From Paratinospora sagittata (Eukaryota > Streptophyta > Magnoliopsida > Ranunculales > Menispermaceae), in NCBI GenBank assembly GCA_035771175.1, contig CM069603.1:19320286-19384285 (forward strand): a stretch of 64,000 bases of DNA, written 5' to 3'. The translations under genes were made by a program, and so were the position numbers. Positions 24,602 through 38,664 of this stretch are shown here, piece by piece. Under the pieces are notes generated by a model that ran no database searches, was not told the DNA's origin, and saw nothing but the letters and a program-made list of their open reading frames with translations. Every line of letters starts with the position of its first letter. Within the stretch, counting starts at the first letter, position 1.

Positions 24602-25773
24602 CACACCAGAGATCAAACTAATGCATTAGACATGAAATATGTCATCGTTCTTCGAGCTTGATCTTTGTAGACTTCGGAAGCTATTGTTTGATGTGTTCTT
24701 GATGCAAAACAGGTGATGTGTTCTTTTTTGATGTGTTATCTTACCGAGACCACTTCATATACTTAGAGTTTTAAACAATGGATAGCCTCTGCAAATCTTA
24801 GCACAAAAGGGATAAAATGAAGAACTTGCAGAACATCAAGACAGATTGCAATTTTGATTCAATTCGAAGCTTGTTCTTGCAAATGCAAGAATCATTACTT
24901 TCTTCTCTTGAAAAACTCTTCGGAAAGCTCAATCTAACTTGCAAAAATCGTGCGTGTTGTATTTTTGAAAATCAGAGAATGAGCATTTTATAAAATTTGA
25001 AGTTGAAGGTTAAAGAGCAAGAGTACTACAAAATGATTTGAATTCAAAACATTGTTTAATCTAAAGTTGCTTTGGGCTTGCGTGACAATGGGAATCATCT
25101 ATGTGTTGCTAGAGAATATTTCAATTAAGATAACCTGGCAAAACTGTGCAAGGAATAGAAAAATCGAGCAAGCAGAAGTGCCCACATTTTTCTTGTTAGA
25201 AATATCAGATTTTAGTCTAAAACGTGGATAGCGTGCTATTAGGGTGTGTACCACCTTCTCTATTGACAGATAGTAGGCTATAGCTGGTCGATATACACAA
25301 ACCCGAGAGGTCGAATTTTTTAGACTTTTCGATTGCGTGTTATCAAGGCCTATAGCGCGCTATTGCCCATTTTACTAAAAATGGAAAAATCACGGCAACA
25401 GCTCTATAGCGAGTTATCAAAGGGGATAGCGCGCTATAGACAATTTTCCAAAAAAATAAATGTTTTATTATTGAACCCTGTCTGCGTGCAATCAACACTG
25501 ATAGTGCGCTAGTGCCTTCTGAGTATTTTTGGCAAATTTCTGGATAGCCTTATTTTTGAAAAATTAATATTTTGACACTAAAGAACCATTTCATTGACTC
25601 AAAACACTTTGATATAAGATTAACACTTTTAAATAATTCAAAACTCATTGAAATTATGATTAAAACCTTTCGGAAAACATTTTTTTCAAAATGGAATACT
25701 ATATCGAAAGTGATTTTGAAGACTTTGCAAATTTCAGAGTTTAAGTGCTGAGATTGATCGAGGGGTTACCCTA
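24602..25773 (+). repeat. Satellite monomer 22 (additional unit)
   Basis: Markers G76, A229, C259, T365, T482, G507, T593, A714, G792 and T937. It sits between the counterparts of monomers 9 and 10 and has no equivalent in the upstream block. Its right part resembles monomers 7 and 19. Confidence 0.97.
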
Positions 25774-26944
25774 CACACCAGAGATCAAACTAATGCATTA
25801 GACATGAGATATGTCATCGTTCTTCGAGCTTGATCTTTGTAGACTTCGAAAGCTATTGTTTGATGTGTTCTTGATGCAAAACAGGTGATGTGTTCTTTTT
25901 TGATGTGTTATCTTACCGAGACCACTTCATATACTTAGAGTTTTAAACAATGGATAGCCTCTGCAAATCTTAGCACAAAAGGGATAAAATGAAGAACTTG
26001 CTGAACATCAAGACAGATTGCAATTTTGATTTAATTCGAAGCTTGTTCTTGCAAATGCAAGAATCATTACTTTCTTCTCTTGAAAAACTCTTCGGAAAGC
26101 TCAATCTAACTTGCAAAAATCGTGCGTGTTGTATTTTCGAAAATCAGAGAATGAGCATTTTATAAAATTTGAAGTTGAAGGTTAAAGAGCAAGAGTACTA
26201 CAAAATGATTTGAATTCAAAACATTGTTTAATCTAAAGTTGCTTTGGGCTTGCGAGACAATGGGAATCATCTATGTGTTACTAGAGAATATTTCAATTAA
26301 GATAACCTGGCAAAACTGTGCAAGGAATAGAAAAATCGAGCAAGCAGAAGTGCCCACATTTTTCTCGTTACAAATATCAGATTTTAGTCTAAAACGTGGA
26401 TAGCGTGCTATTAGGGTGTGTACCACCTTCTCTATTGACAGATAGTAGGCTATAGCTGGTCGATATACACAAACCCGAGAGGTCGAGTTTTTTAGACTTT
26501 TCGAATGATGTTATCAAGGCCTATAGCGCGCTATTGCCCATTTTACTAAAAATGAAAAAATCACTGCAACAGCTCTATAGCGAGTTATCAAAGGGGATAG
26601 CGCGCTATAGACAATTTTCCAAAAAAATAAATGTTTTATTATTGAACCCTGTCTGCGTGCAATCAACACTGATAGTGCGCTAGTGCCTTCTGAGTATTTT
26701 TGGCAAATTGCTGGATAGCCTTATTTTTGAAAAATTAATATTTTGACACTAAAGAACCATTTCATTGACTCAAAACACTTTGATATAAGATTAACACTTT
26801 TAAATAATTCAAAACTCATTGAAATTATGATTAAAACCTTTCGGAAAACATTTTTTTCAAAATGGAATACTATATCGAAAGTGATTTTGAAGACTTTGCA
26901 AATTTCAGAGTTTAAGTGCTGAGATTGATCGAGGGGTTACCCTA
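25774..26944 (+). repeat. Satellite monomer 23 (class A)
   Basis: G35, C598, short spacer, A782: the same set as monomer 10. It is the last monomer with the short spacer; all later copies have the long one. Confidence 0.97.
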
Positions 26945-28116
26945 CACACCAGAGATCAAACTAATGCATTAGACATGAAATATGTCATCGTTCTTCGAGC
27001 TTGATCTTTGTAGACTTCGAAAGCTATTGTTTGATGTGTTCTTGATGCAAAACAGGTGATGTGTTCTTTTTTGATGTGTTATCTTACCGAGACCACTTCA
27101 TATACTTAGAGTTTTAAACAATGGATAGCCTCTGCAAATCTTAGCACAAAAGGGATAAAATGAAGAACTTGCTGAACATCAAGACAGATTGCAATTTTGA
27201 TTTAATTCGAAGCTTGTTCTTGCAAATGCAAGAATCATTACTTTCTTCTCTTGAAAAACTCTTCGGAAAGCTCAATCTAACTTGCAAAAATCGTGCGTGT
27301 TGTATTTTCGAAAATCAGAGAATGAGCATTTTATAAAATTTGAAGTTGAAGGTTAAAGAGCAAGAGTACTACAAAATGATTTGAATTCAAAACATTGTTT
27401 AATCTAAAGTTGCTTTGGGCTTGCGAGACAATGGGAATCATCTATGTGTTACTAGAGAATATTTCAATTAAGATAACCTGGCAAAACTGTGCAAGGAATA
27501 GAAAAATCGAGCAAGCAGAAGTGCCCACATTTTTCTCGTTACAAATATCAGATTTTAGTCTAAAACGTGGATAGCGTGCTATTAGGGTGTGTACCACCTT
27601 CTCTATTGACAGATAGTAGGCTATAGCTGGTCGATATACACAAACCCGAGAGGTCGAGTTTTTTAGACTTTTCGATTGCGTGTTATCAAGGCCTATAGCG
27701 CGCTATTGCCCATTTTACTAAAAATGAAAAAATCACTGCAACAGCTCTATAGCGAGTTATCAAAGGGGATAGCGCGCTATAGACAATTTTCCAAAAAAAT
27801 AAATGTTTTATTATTGAACCCTGTCTGCGTGCAATCAACACTGATAGTGCGCTAGTGCCTTCTGAGTATTTTTGGCAAATTGCTGGATAGCCTTATTTTT
27901 GAAAAATTAATATTTTGACACTAAAGAACCATTTCATTGACTCAAAACACTTTGATATAAGATTAACACTTTTAAATAATTCAAAACTCATTGAAATTAT
28001 GATTAAAACCTTTCGGAAAACATTTTTTTCAAAATGGAATACTATATCGAAAGTGATTTTGAAGACTTTGCAAATTTCAGAGTTTAAGTGCTGAGATTGA
28101 TCGAGGGGTTACCCTA
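26945..28116 (+). repeat. Satellite monomer 24
   Basis: Like monomer 11 (C598, A782) but with the long GTTATC spacer. Confidence 0.97.
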
Positions 28117-29288
28117 CACACCAGAGATCAAACTAATGCATTAGACATGAAATATGTCATCGTTCTTCGAGCTTGATCTTTGTAGACTTCGAAAGCTATT
28201 GTTTGATGTGTTCTTGATGCAAAACAGGTGATGTGTTCTTTTTTGATGTGTTATCTTACCGAGACCACTTCATATACTTAGAGTTTTAAACAATGGATAG
28301 CCTCTGCAAATCTTAGCACAAAAGGGATAAAATGAAGAACTTGCTGAACATCAAGACACATTGCAATTTTGATTCAATTCGAAGCTTGTTCTTGCAAATG
28401 CAAGAATCATTACTTTCTTCTCTTGAAAAACTCTTCGGAAAGCTCAATCTAACTTGCAAAAATCGTGCGTGTTGTATTTTTGAAAATCAGAGAATGAGCA
28501 TTTTATAAAATTTGAAGTTGAAGGTTAAAGAGCAAGAGTACTACAAAATGATTTGAATTCAAAACATTGTTTAATCTAAAGTTGCTTTGGGCTTGCGAGA
28601 CAATGGGAATCATCTATGTGTTACTAGAGAATATTTCAATTAAGATAACCTGGCAAAACTGTGCAAGGAATAGAAAAATCGAGCAAGCAGAAGTGCCCAC
28701 ATTTTTCTCGTTAGAAATATCAGATTTTAGTCTAAAACGTGGATAGCGTGCTATTAGGGTGTGTACCACCTTCTCTATTGACAGATAGTAGGCTATAGCT
28801 GGTCGATATACACAAACCCGAGAGGTCGAGTTTTTTAGACTTTTCGATTGCGTGTTATCAAGGCCTATAGCGCGCTATTGCCCATTTTACTAAAAATGAA
28901 AAAATCACTGCAACAGCTCTATAGCGAGTTATCAAAGGGGATAGCGCGCTATAGACAATTTTCCAAAAAAATAAATGTTTTATTATTGAACCCTGTCTGC
29001 GTGCAATCAACACTGATAGTGCGCTAGTGCCTTCTGAGTATTTTTGGCAAATTGCTGGATAGCCTTATTTTTGAAAAATTAATATTTTGACACTAAAGAA
29101 CCATTTCATTGACTCAAAACACTTTGATATAAGATTAACACTTTTAAATAATTCAAAACTCATTGAAATTATGATTAAAACCTTTCGGAAAACATTTTTT
29201 TCAAAATGGAATACTATATCGAAAGTGATTTTGAAGACTTTGCAAATTTCAGAGTTTAAGCGCTGAGATTGATCGAGGGGTTACCCTA
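28117..29288 (+). repeat. Satellite monomer 25
   Basis: C243, C259, T365, A507, long spacer, A782, T792, C1144. It marks the transition from the A/B region to the right-hand classes. Confidence 0.97.
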
Positions 29289-30460
29289 CACACCAGAGAT
29301 CAAACTAATGCATTAGACATGAAATTTGTCATCGTTCTTCGAGCTTGATCTTTGTAGACTTCGGAAGCTATTGTTTGATGTGTTCTTGATGCAAAACAGG
29401 TGATGTGTTCTTTTTTTATGTGTTATCTTACCGAGACCACTTCATATACTTAGAGTTTTAAACAATGGATAGCCTCTGCAAATCTTAGCACAAAAGGGAT
29501 AAAATGAAGAACTTGCTGAACATCAAGACAGATTGCAATTTTGATTCAATTCGAAGCTTGTTCTTGCAAATGCAACAATCATTACTTTCTTCTCTTGAAA
29601 AACTCTTCGGAAAGCTCAATCTAACTTGCAAAAATCGTGCGTGTTGTATTTTTGAAAATCAGAGAATGAGCATTTTATAAAATTTGATGTTGAAGGTTAA
29701 AGAGCAAGAGTACTACAAAATGATTTGAATTCAAAACATTGTTTAATCTAAAGTTGCTTTGGGCTTGCGAGACAATGGGAATCATCTATGTGTTGCTAGA
29801 GAATATTTCAATTAAGATAACCTGGCAAAACTGTGCAAGGAATAGAAAAATCGAGCAAGCAGAAGTGCCCACATTTTTCTCGTTAGAAATATCAGATTTT
29901 AGTCTAAAACGTGGATAGCGTGCTATTAGGGTGTGTACCACCTTCTCTATTGACAGATAGTAGGCTATAGCTGGTCGATATACACAAACCCGAGAGGTCG
30001 AGTTTTTTAGACTTTTCGATTGCGTGTTATCAAGGCCTATAGCGCGCTATTGCCCATTTTACTAAAAATGGAAAAATCACGGCAACAGCTCTATAGCGAG
30101 TTATCAAAGGGGATAGCGCGCTATAGACAATTTTCCAAAAAAATAAATGTTTTATTATTGAACCCTGTCTGCGTGCAATCAACACTGATAATGCGCTAGT
30201 GCCTTCTGAGTATTTTTGGCAAATTGCTGGATAGCCTTATTTTTGAAAAATTAATATTTTGACACTAAAGAACCATTTCATTGACTCAAAACACTTTGAT
30301 ATAAGATTAACACTTCTAAATAATTCAAAACTCATTGAAATTATGATTAAAACCTTTCGGAAAACATTTTTTTCAAAATGGAATACTATATCGAAAGTGA
30401 TTTTGAAGACTTTGCAAATTTCAGAGTTTAAGCGCTGAGATTGATCGAGGGGTTACCCTA
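29289..30460 (+). repeat. Satellite monomer 26
   Basis: T38, G76, T129, C288, A400T, G507, G792, A902, C1027, C1144. It combines the left-end markers of monomers 31/34 with the right-end markers (A902, C1027, C1144) of monomers 30/33. Confidence 0.97.
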
Positions 30461-31632
30461 CACACCAGAGATCAAACTAATGCATTAGACATGAAATTTG
30501 TCATCGTTCTTCGAGCTTGATCTTTGTAGACTTCGGAAGCTATTGTTTGATGTGTTCTTGATGCAAAACAGGTGATGTGTTCTTTTTTGATGTGTTATCT
30601 TACCGAGACCACTTCATATACTTAGAGTTTTAAACAATGGATAGCCTCTGCAAATCTTAGCACAAAAGGGATAAAATGAAGAACTTGCTGAACATCAAGA
30701 CAGATTGCAATTTTGATTCAATTCGAAGCTTGTTCTTGCAAATGCAAGAATCATTACTTTCTTCTCTTGAAAAACTCTTCGGAAAGCTCAATCTAACTTG
30801 CAAAAATCGTGCGTGTTGTATTTTCGAAAATCAGAGAATGAGCATTTTATAAAATTTGAAGTTGAAGGTTAAAGAGCAAGAGTACTACAAAATGATTTGA
30901 ATTCAAAACATTGTTTAATCTAAAGTTGCTTTGGGCTTGCGAGACAATGGGAATCATCTATGTGTTGCTAGAGAATATTTCAATTAAGATAACCTGGCAA
31001 AACTGTGCAAGGAATAGAAAAATCGAGCAAGCAGAAGTGCCCACATTTTTCTCGTTAGAAATATCAGATTTTAGTCTAAAACATGGATAGCGTGCTATTA
31101 GGGTGTGTACCACCTTCTCTATTGACAGATAGTAGGCTATAGCTGGTCGATATACACAAACCCGAGAGGTCGAGTTTTTTAGACTTTTCGATTGCGTGTT
31201 ATCAAGGCCTATAGCGCGCTATTGCCCATTTTACTAAAAATGGAAAAATCACGGCAACAGCTCTATAGCGAGTTATCAAAGGGGATAGCGCGCTATAGAC
31301 AATTTTCCAAAAAAATAAATGTTTTATTATTGAACCCTGTCTGCGTGCAATCAACACTGATAGTGCGCTAGTGCCTTCTGAGTATTTTTGGCAAATTGCT
31401 GGAAAGCCTTATTTTTGAAAAATTAATATTTTGACACTAAAGAACCATTTCATTGACTCAAAACAGTTTGATATAAGATTAACACTTTTAAATAATTCAA
31501 AACTCATTGAAATTATGATTAAAACCTTTCGGAAAACATTTTTTTCAAAATGGAATACTATATCGAAAGTGATTTTGAAGACTTTGCAAATTTCAGAGTT
31601 TAAGTGCTGAGATTGATCGAGGGGTTACCCTA
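30461..31632 (+). repeat. Satellite monomer 27
   Basis: T38, G76, C259, C365, G507, A623, G792, A943 and G1005. C365 with C259 is an unusual pairing. G1005 is shared only with monomer 28. Confidence 0.97.
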
Positions 31633-32804
31633 CACACCAGAGATCAAACTAATGCATTAGACATGACATATGTCATCGTTCTTCGAGCTTGATCTTTGTA
31701 GACTTCGAAAGCTATTGTTTGATGTGTTCTTGATGCAAAACAGGTGATGTGTTCTTTTTTGATGTGTTATCTTACCGAGACCACTTCATATACTTAGAGT
31801 TTTAAACAATGGATAGCCTCTGCAAATCTTAGCACAAAAGGGATAAAATGAAGAACTTGCTGAACATCAAGACACATTGCAATTTTGATTCAATTCGAAG
31901 CTTGTTCTTGCAAATGCAAGAATCATTACTTTCTTCTCTTGAAAAACTCTTCGGAAAGCTCAATCTAACTTGCAAAAATCGTGCGTGTTGTATTTTTGAA
32001 AATCAGAGAATGAGCATTTTATAAAATTTGAAGTTGAAGGTTAAAGAGCAAGAGTACTACAAAATGATTTGAATTCAAAACATTGTTTAATCTAAAGTTG
32101 CTTTGGGCTTGCGAGACAATGGGAATCATCTATGTGTTACTAGAGAATATTTCAATTAAGATAACCTGGCAAAACTGTGCAAGGAATAGAAAAATCGAGC
32201 AAGCAGAAGTGCCCACATTTTTCTCGTTAGAAATATCAGATTTTAGTCTAAAACGTGGATAGCGTGCTATTAGGGTGTGTACCACCTTCTCTATTGACAG
32301 ATAGTAGGCTATAGCTGGTCGATATACACAAACCCGAGAGGTCGAGTTTTTTAGACTTTTCGATTGCGTGTTATCAAGGCCTATAGCGCGCTATTGCCCA
32401 TTTTACTAAAAATGGAAAAATCACTGCAACAGCTCTATAGCGAGTTATCAAAGGGGATAGCGCGCTATAGACAATTTTCCAAAAAAATAAATGTTTTATT
32501 ATTGAACCCTGTCTGCGTGCAATCAACACTGATAGTGCGCTAGTGCCTTCTGAGTATTTTTGGCAAATTGCTGGAAAGCCTTATTTTTGAAAAATTAATA
32601 TTTTGACACTAAAGAACCATTTCATTGACTCAAAACAGTTTGATATAAGATTAACACTTTTAAATAATTCAAAACTCATTGAAATTATGATTAAAACCTT
32701 TCGGAAAACATTTTTTTCAAAATGGAATACTATATCGAAAGTGATTTTGAAGACTTTGCAAATTTCAGAGTTTAAGTGCTGAGATTGATCGAGGGGTTAC
32801 CCTA
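31633..32804 (+). repeat. Satellite monomer 28
   Basis: C35 (perfect ATGACATATGTCAT palindrome), C243, A507, T792, A943, G1005. Its right end equals monomer 27 and its left end equals monomer 29, as expected of a crossover product. Confidence 0.97.
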
Positions 32805-33976
32805 CACACCAGAGATCAAACTAATGCATTAGACATGACATATGTCATCGTTCTTCGAGCTTGATCTTTGTAGACTTCGAAAGCTATTGTTTGATGTGTT
32901 CTTGATGCAAAACAGGTGATGTGTTCTTTTTTGATGTGTTATCTTACCGAGACCACTTCATATACTTAGAGTTTTAAACAATGGATAGCCTCTGCAAATC
33001 TTAGCACAAAAGGGATAAAATGAAGAACTTGCTGAACATCAAGACACATTGCAATTTTGATTCAATTCGAAGCTTGTTCTTGCAAATGCAAGAATCATTA
33101 CTTTCTTCTCTTGAAAAACTCTTCGGAAAGCTCAATCTAACTTGCAAAAATCGTGCGTGTTGTATTTTTGAAAATCAGAGAATGAGCATTTTATAAAATT
33201 TGAAGTTGAAGGTTAAAGAGCAAGAGTACTACAAAATGATTTGAATTCAAAACATTGTTTAATCTAAAGTTGCTTTGGGCTTGCGAGACAATGGGAATCA
33301 TCTATGTGTTACTAGAGAATATTTCAATTAAGATAACCTGGCAAAACTGTGCAAGGAATAGAAAAATCGAGCAAGCAGAAGTGCCCACATTTTTCTCGTT
33401 AGAAATATCAGATTTTAGTCTAAAACGTGGATAGCGTGCTATTAGGGTGTGTACCACCTTCTCTATTGACAGATAGTAGGCTATAGCTGGTCGATATACA
33501 CAAACCCGAGAGGTCGAGTTTTTTAGACTTTTCGATTGCGTGTTATCAAGGCCTATAGCGCGCTATTGCCCATTTTACTAAAAATGGAAAAATCACTGCA
33601 ACAGCTCTATAGCGAGTTATCAAAGGGGATAGCGCGCTATAGACAATTTTCCAAAAAAATAAATGTTTTATTATTGAACCCTGTCTACGTGCAATCAACA
33701 CTTATAGTGCGCTAGTGCCTTCTGAGTATTTTTGGAAAATTGCTGGATAGCCTTATTTTTGAAAAATTAATATTTTGACACTAAAGAACCATTTCATTGA
33801 CTCAAAACACTTTGATATAAGATTAACACTTTTAAATAATTCAAAACTCATTGAAATTATGATTAAAACCTTTCGGAAAACATTTTTTTCAAAATGGAAT
33901 ACTATATCGAAAGTGATTTTGAAGACTTTGCAAATTTCAGAGTTTAAGTGCTGAGATTGATCGAGGGGTTACCCTA
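32805..33976 (+). repeat. Satellite monomer 29 (trimer position 1)
   Basis: C35, C243, A507, T792, A882, T898 and a private A931. First unit of the three-monomer higher-order repeat. Confidence 0.97.
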
Positions 33977-35148
33977 CACACTAGAGATCAAACTAATGCA
34001 TTAGACATGAAATATGTCATCGTTCTTCGAGCTTGATCTTTGTAGACTTCGAAAGCTATTGTTTGATGTGTTCTTGATGCAAAACAGGGGATGTGTTCTT
34101 TTTTGATGTGTTATCTTACCGAGACCACTTCATATACTTAGAGTTTTAAACAATGGATAGCCTCTGCAAATCTTAGCACAAAAGGGATAAAATGAAGAAC
34201 TTGCTGAACATCAAGACAGATTGCAATTTTGATTCAATTCGAAGCTTGTTCTTGCAAATGCAAGAATCATTACTTTCTTCTCTTGAAAAACTCTTCGGAA
34301 AGCTCAATCTAACTTGCAAAAATCGTGCGTGTTGTATTTTTGAAAATCAGAGAATGAGCATTTTATAAAATTTGAAGTTGAAGGTTAAAGAGCAAGAGTA
34401 CTACAAAATGATTTGAATTCAAAACATTGTTTAATCTAAAGTTGCTTTGGGCTTGCGAGACAATGGGAATCATCTATGTGTTGCTAGAGAATATTTCAAT
34501 TAAGATAACCTGGCAAAACTGTGCAAGGAATAGAAAAATCGAGCAAGCAGAAGTGCCCACATTTTTCTCGTTAGAAATATCAGATTTTAGTCTAAAACGT
34601 GGATAGCGTGCTATTAGGGTGTGTACCACCTTCTCTATTGACAGATAGTAGGCTATAGCTGGTCGATATACACAAACCCGAGAGGTCGAGTTTTTTAGAC
34701 TTTTCGATTGCGTGTTATCAAGGCCTATAGCGCGCTATTGCCCATTTTACTAAAAATGAAAAAATCACTGCAACAGCTCTATAGCGAGTTATCAAAGGGG
34801 ATAGCGCGCTATAGACAATTTTCCAAAAAAATAAATGTTTTATTATTGAACCCTGTCTGCGTGCAATCAACACTGATAATGCGCTAGTGCCTTCTGAGTA
34901 TTTTTGGCAAATTGCTGGATAGCCTTATTTTTGAAAAATTAATATTTTGACACTAAAGAACCATTTCATTGACTCAAAACACTTTGATATAAGATTAACA
35001 CTTCTAAATAATTCAAAACTCATTGAAATTATGATTAAAACCTTTCGGAAAACATTTTTTTCAAAATGGAATACTATATCGAAAGTGATTTTGAAGACTT
35101 TGCAAATTTCAGAGTTTAAGCGCTGAGATTGATCGAGGGGTTACCCTA
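33977..35148 (+). repeat. Satellite monomer 30 (trimer position 2)
   Basis: T6, G113, G243, G507, A782, T792, A902, C1027, C1144; repeated as monomer 33. Confidence 0.97.
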
Positions 35149-36320
35149 CACACCAGAGATCAAACTAATGCATTAGACATGAAATTTGTCATCGTTCTTC
35201 GAGCTTGATCTTTGTAGACTTCGGAAGCTATTGTTTGATGTGTTCTTGATGCAAAACAGGTGATGTGTTCTTTTTTGATGTGTTATCTTACCGAGACCAC
35301 TTCATATACTTAGAGTTTTAAACAATGGATAGCCTCTGCAAATCTTAGCACAAAAGGGATAAAATGAAGAACTTGCTGAACATCAAGACACATTGCAATT
35401 TTGATTCAATTCGAAGCTTGTTCTTGCAAATGCAAGAATCATTACTTTCTTCTCTTGAAAAACTCTTCGGAAAGCTCAATCTAACTTGCAAAAATCGTGC
35501 GTGTTGTATTTTGGAAAATCAGAGAATGAGCATTTTATAAAATTTGAAGTTGAAGGTTAAAGAGCAAGAGTACTACAAAATGATTTGAATTCAAAACATT
35601 GTTTAATCTAAAGTTGCTTTGGGCTTGCGAGACAATGGGAATCATCTATGTGTTGCTAGAGAATATTTCAATTAAGATAACCTGGCAAAACTGTGCAAGG
35701 AATAGAAAAATCGAGCAAGCAGAAGTGCCCACATTTTTCTCGTTAGAAATATCAGATTTTAGTCTAAAACGTGGATAGCGTGCTATTAGGGTGTGTACCA
35801 CCTTCTCTATTGACAGATAGTAGGCTATAGCTGGTCGATATACACAAACCCGAGAGGTCGAGTTTTTTAGACTTTTCGATTGCGTGTTATCAAGGCCTAT
35901 AGCGCGCTATTGCCCATTTTACTAAAAATGGAAAAATCACGGCAACAGCTCTATAGCGAGTTATCAAAGGGGATAGCGCGCTATAGACAATTTTCCAAAA
36001 AAATAAATGTTTTATTATTGAACCCTGTCTGCGTGCAATCAACACTGATAGTGCGCTAGTGCCTTCTGAGTATTTTTGGCAAATTGCTGGAAAGCCTTAT
36101 TTTTGAAAAATTAATATTTTGACACTAAAGAACCATTTCATTGACTCAAAACACTTTGATATAAGATTAACACTTTTAAATAATTCAAAACTCATTGAAA
36201 TTATGATTAAAACCTTTCGGAAAACATTTTTTTCAAAATGGAATACTATATCGAAAGTGATTTTGAAGACTTTGCAAATTTCAGAGTTTAAGTGCTGAGA
36301 TTGATCGAGGGGTTACCCTA
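35149..36320 (+). repeat. Satellite monomer 31 (trimer position 3)
   Basis: T38, G76, C243, G365 (rare), G507, G792, A943; repeated as monomer 34. Confidence 0.97.
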
Positions 36321-37492
36321 CACACCAGAGATCAAACTAATGCATTAGACATGACATATGTCATCGTTCTTCGAGCTTGATCTTTGTAGACTTCGAAAGC
36401 TATTGTTTGATGTGTTCTTGATGCAAAACAGGTGATGTGTTCTTTTTTGATGTGTTATCTTACCGAGACCACTTCATATACTTAGAGTTTTAAACAATGG
36501 ATAGCCTCTGCAAATCTTAGCACAAAAGGGATAAAATGAAGAACTTGCTGAACATCAAGACACATTGCAATTTTGATTCAATTCGAAGCTTGTTCTTGCA
36601 AATGCAAGAATCATTACTTTCTTCTCTTGAAAAACTCTTCGGAAAGCTCAATCTAACTTGCAAAAATCGTGCGTGTTGTATTTTTGAAAATCAGAGAATG
36701 AGCATTTTATAAAATTTGAAGTTGAAGGTTAAAGAGCAAGAGTACTACAAAATGATTTGAATTCAAAACATTGTTTAATCTAAAGTTGCTTTGGGCTTGC
36801 GAGACAATGGGAATCATCTATGTGTTACTAGAGAATATTTCAATTAAGATAACCTGGCAAAACTGTGCAAGGAATAGAAAAATCGAGCAAGCAGAAGTGC
36901 CCACATTTTTCTCGTTAGAAATATCAGATTTTAGTCTAAAACGTGGATAGCGTGCTATTAGGGTGTGTACCACCTTCTCTATTGACAGATAGTAGGCTAT
37001 AGCTGGTCGATATACACAAACCCGAGAGGTCGAGTTTTTTAGACTTTTCGATTGCGTGTTATCAAGGCCTATAGCGCGCTATTGCCCATTTTACTAAAAA
37101 TGGAAAAATCACTGCAACAGCTCTATAGCGAGTTATCAAAGGGGATAGCGCGCTATAGACAATTTTCCAAAAAAATAAATGTTTTATTATTGAACCCTGT
37201 CTACGTGCAATCAACACTTATAGTGCGCTAGTGCCTTCTGAGTATTTTTGGCAAATTGCTGGATAGCCTTATTTTTGAAAAATTAATATTTTGACACTAA
37301 AGAACCATTTCATTGACTCAAAACACTTTGATATAAGATTAACACTTTTAAATAATTCAAAACTCATTGAAATTATGATTAAAACCTTTCGGAAAACATT
37401 TTTTTCAAAATGGAATACTATATCGAAAGTGATTTTGAAGACTTTGCAAATTTCAGAGTTTAAGTGCTGAGATTGATCGAGGGGTTACCCTA
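36321..37492 (+). repeat. Satellite monomer 32 (trimer position 1)
   Basis: C35, C243, A507, T792, A882, T898, as monomer 29 without its private A931. Confidence 0.97.
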
Positions 37493-38664
37493 CACACTAG
37501 AGATCAAACTAATGCATTAGACATGAAATATGTCATCGTTCTTCGAGCTTGATCTTTGTAGACTTCGAAAGCTATTGTTTGATGTGTTCTTGATGCAAAA
37601 CAGGGGATGTGTTCTTTTTTGATGTGTTATCTTACCGAGACCACTTCATATACTTAGAGTTTTAAACAATGGATAGCCTCTGCAAATCTTAGCACAAAAG
37701 GGATAAAATGAAGAACTTGCTGAACATCAAGACAGATTGCAATTTTGATTCAATTCGAAGCTTGTTCTTGCAAATGCAAGAATCATTACTTTCTTCTCTT
37801 GAAAAACTCTTCGGAAAGCTCAATCTAACTTGCAAAAATCGTGCGTGTTGTATTTTTGAAAATCAGAGAATGAGCATTTTATAAAATTTGAAGTTGAAGG
37901 TTAAAGAGCAAGAGTACTACAAAATGATTTGAATTCAAAACATTGTTTAATCTAAAGTTGCTTTGGGCTTGCGAGACAATGGGAATCATCTATGTGTTGC
38001 TAGAGAATATTTCAATTAAGATAACCTGGCAAAACTGTGCAAGGAATAGAAAAATCGAGCAAGCAGAAGTGCCCACATTTTTCTCGTTAGAAATATCAGA
38101 TTTTAGTCTAAAACGTGGATAGCGTGCTATTAGGGTGTGTACCACCTTCTCTATTGACAGATAGTAGGCTATAGCTGGTCGATATACACAAACCCGAGAG
38201 GTCGAGTTTTTTAGACTTTTCGATTGCGTGTTATCAAGGCCTATAGCGCGCTATTGCCCATTTTACTAAAAATGAAAAAATCACTGCAACAGCTCTATAG
38301 CGAGTTATCAAAGGGGATAGCGCGCTATAGACAATTTTCCAAAAAAATAAATGTTTTATTATTGAACCCTGTCTGCGTGCAATCAACACTGATAATGCGC
38401 TAGTGCCTTCTGAGTATTTTTGGCAAATTGCTGGATAGCCTTATTTTTGAAAAATTAATATTTTGACACTAAAGAACCATTTCATTGACTCAAAACACTT
38501 TGATATAAGATTAACACTTCTAAATAATTCAAAACTCATTGAAATTATGATTAAAACCTTTCGGAAAACATTTTTTTCAAAATGGAATACTATATCGAAA
38601 GTGATTTTGAAGACTTTGCAAATTTCAGAGTTTAAGCGCTGAGATTGATCGAGGGGTTACCCTA
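37493..38664 (+). repeat. Satellite monomer 33 (trimer position 2)
   Basis: T6, G113, G243, G507, A782, A902, C1027, C1144, as monomer 30. Confidence 0.97.

Larger units (their letters stand above)
19916..28116 (+). repeat. Six-monomer block, copy 2, with one additional monomer (18-24)
   Basis: Same rare-marker order as 5858-12886, offset by about 12 monomers (14,058 bp), with monomer 22 (24602-25773) additional between the fourth and fifth members. Confidence 0.85.
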
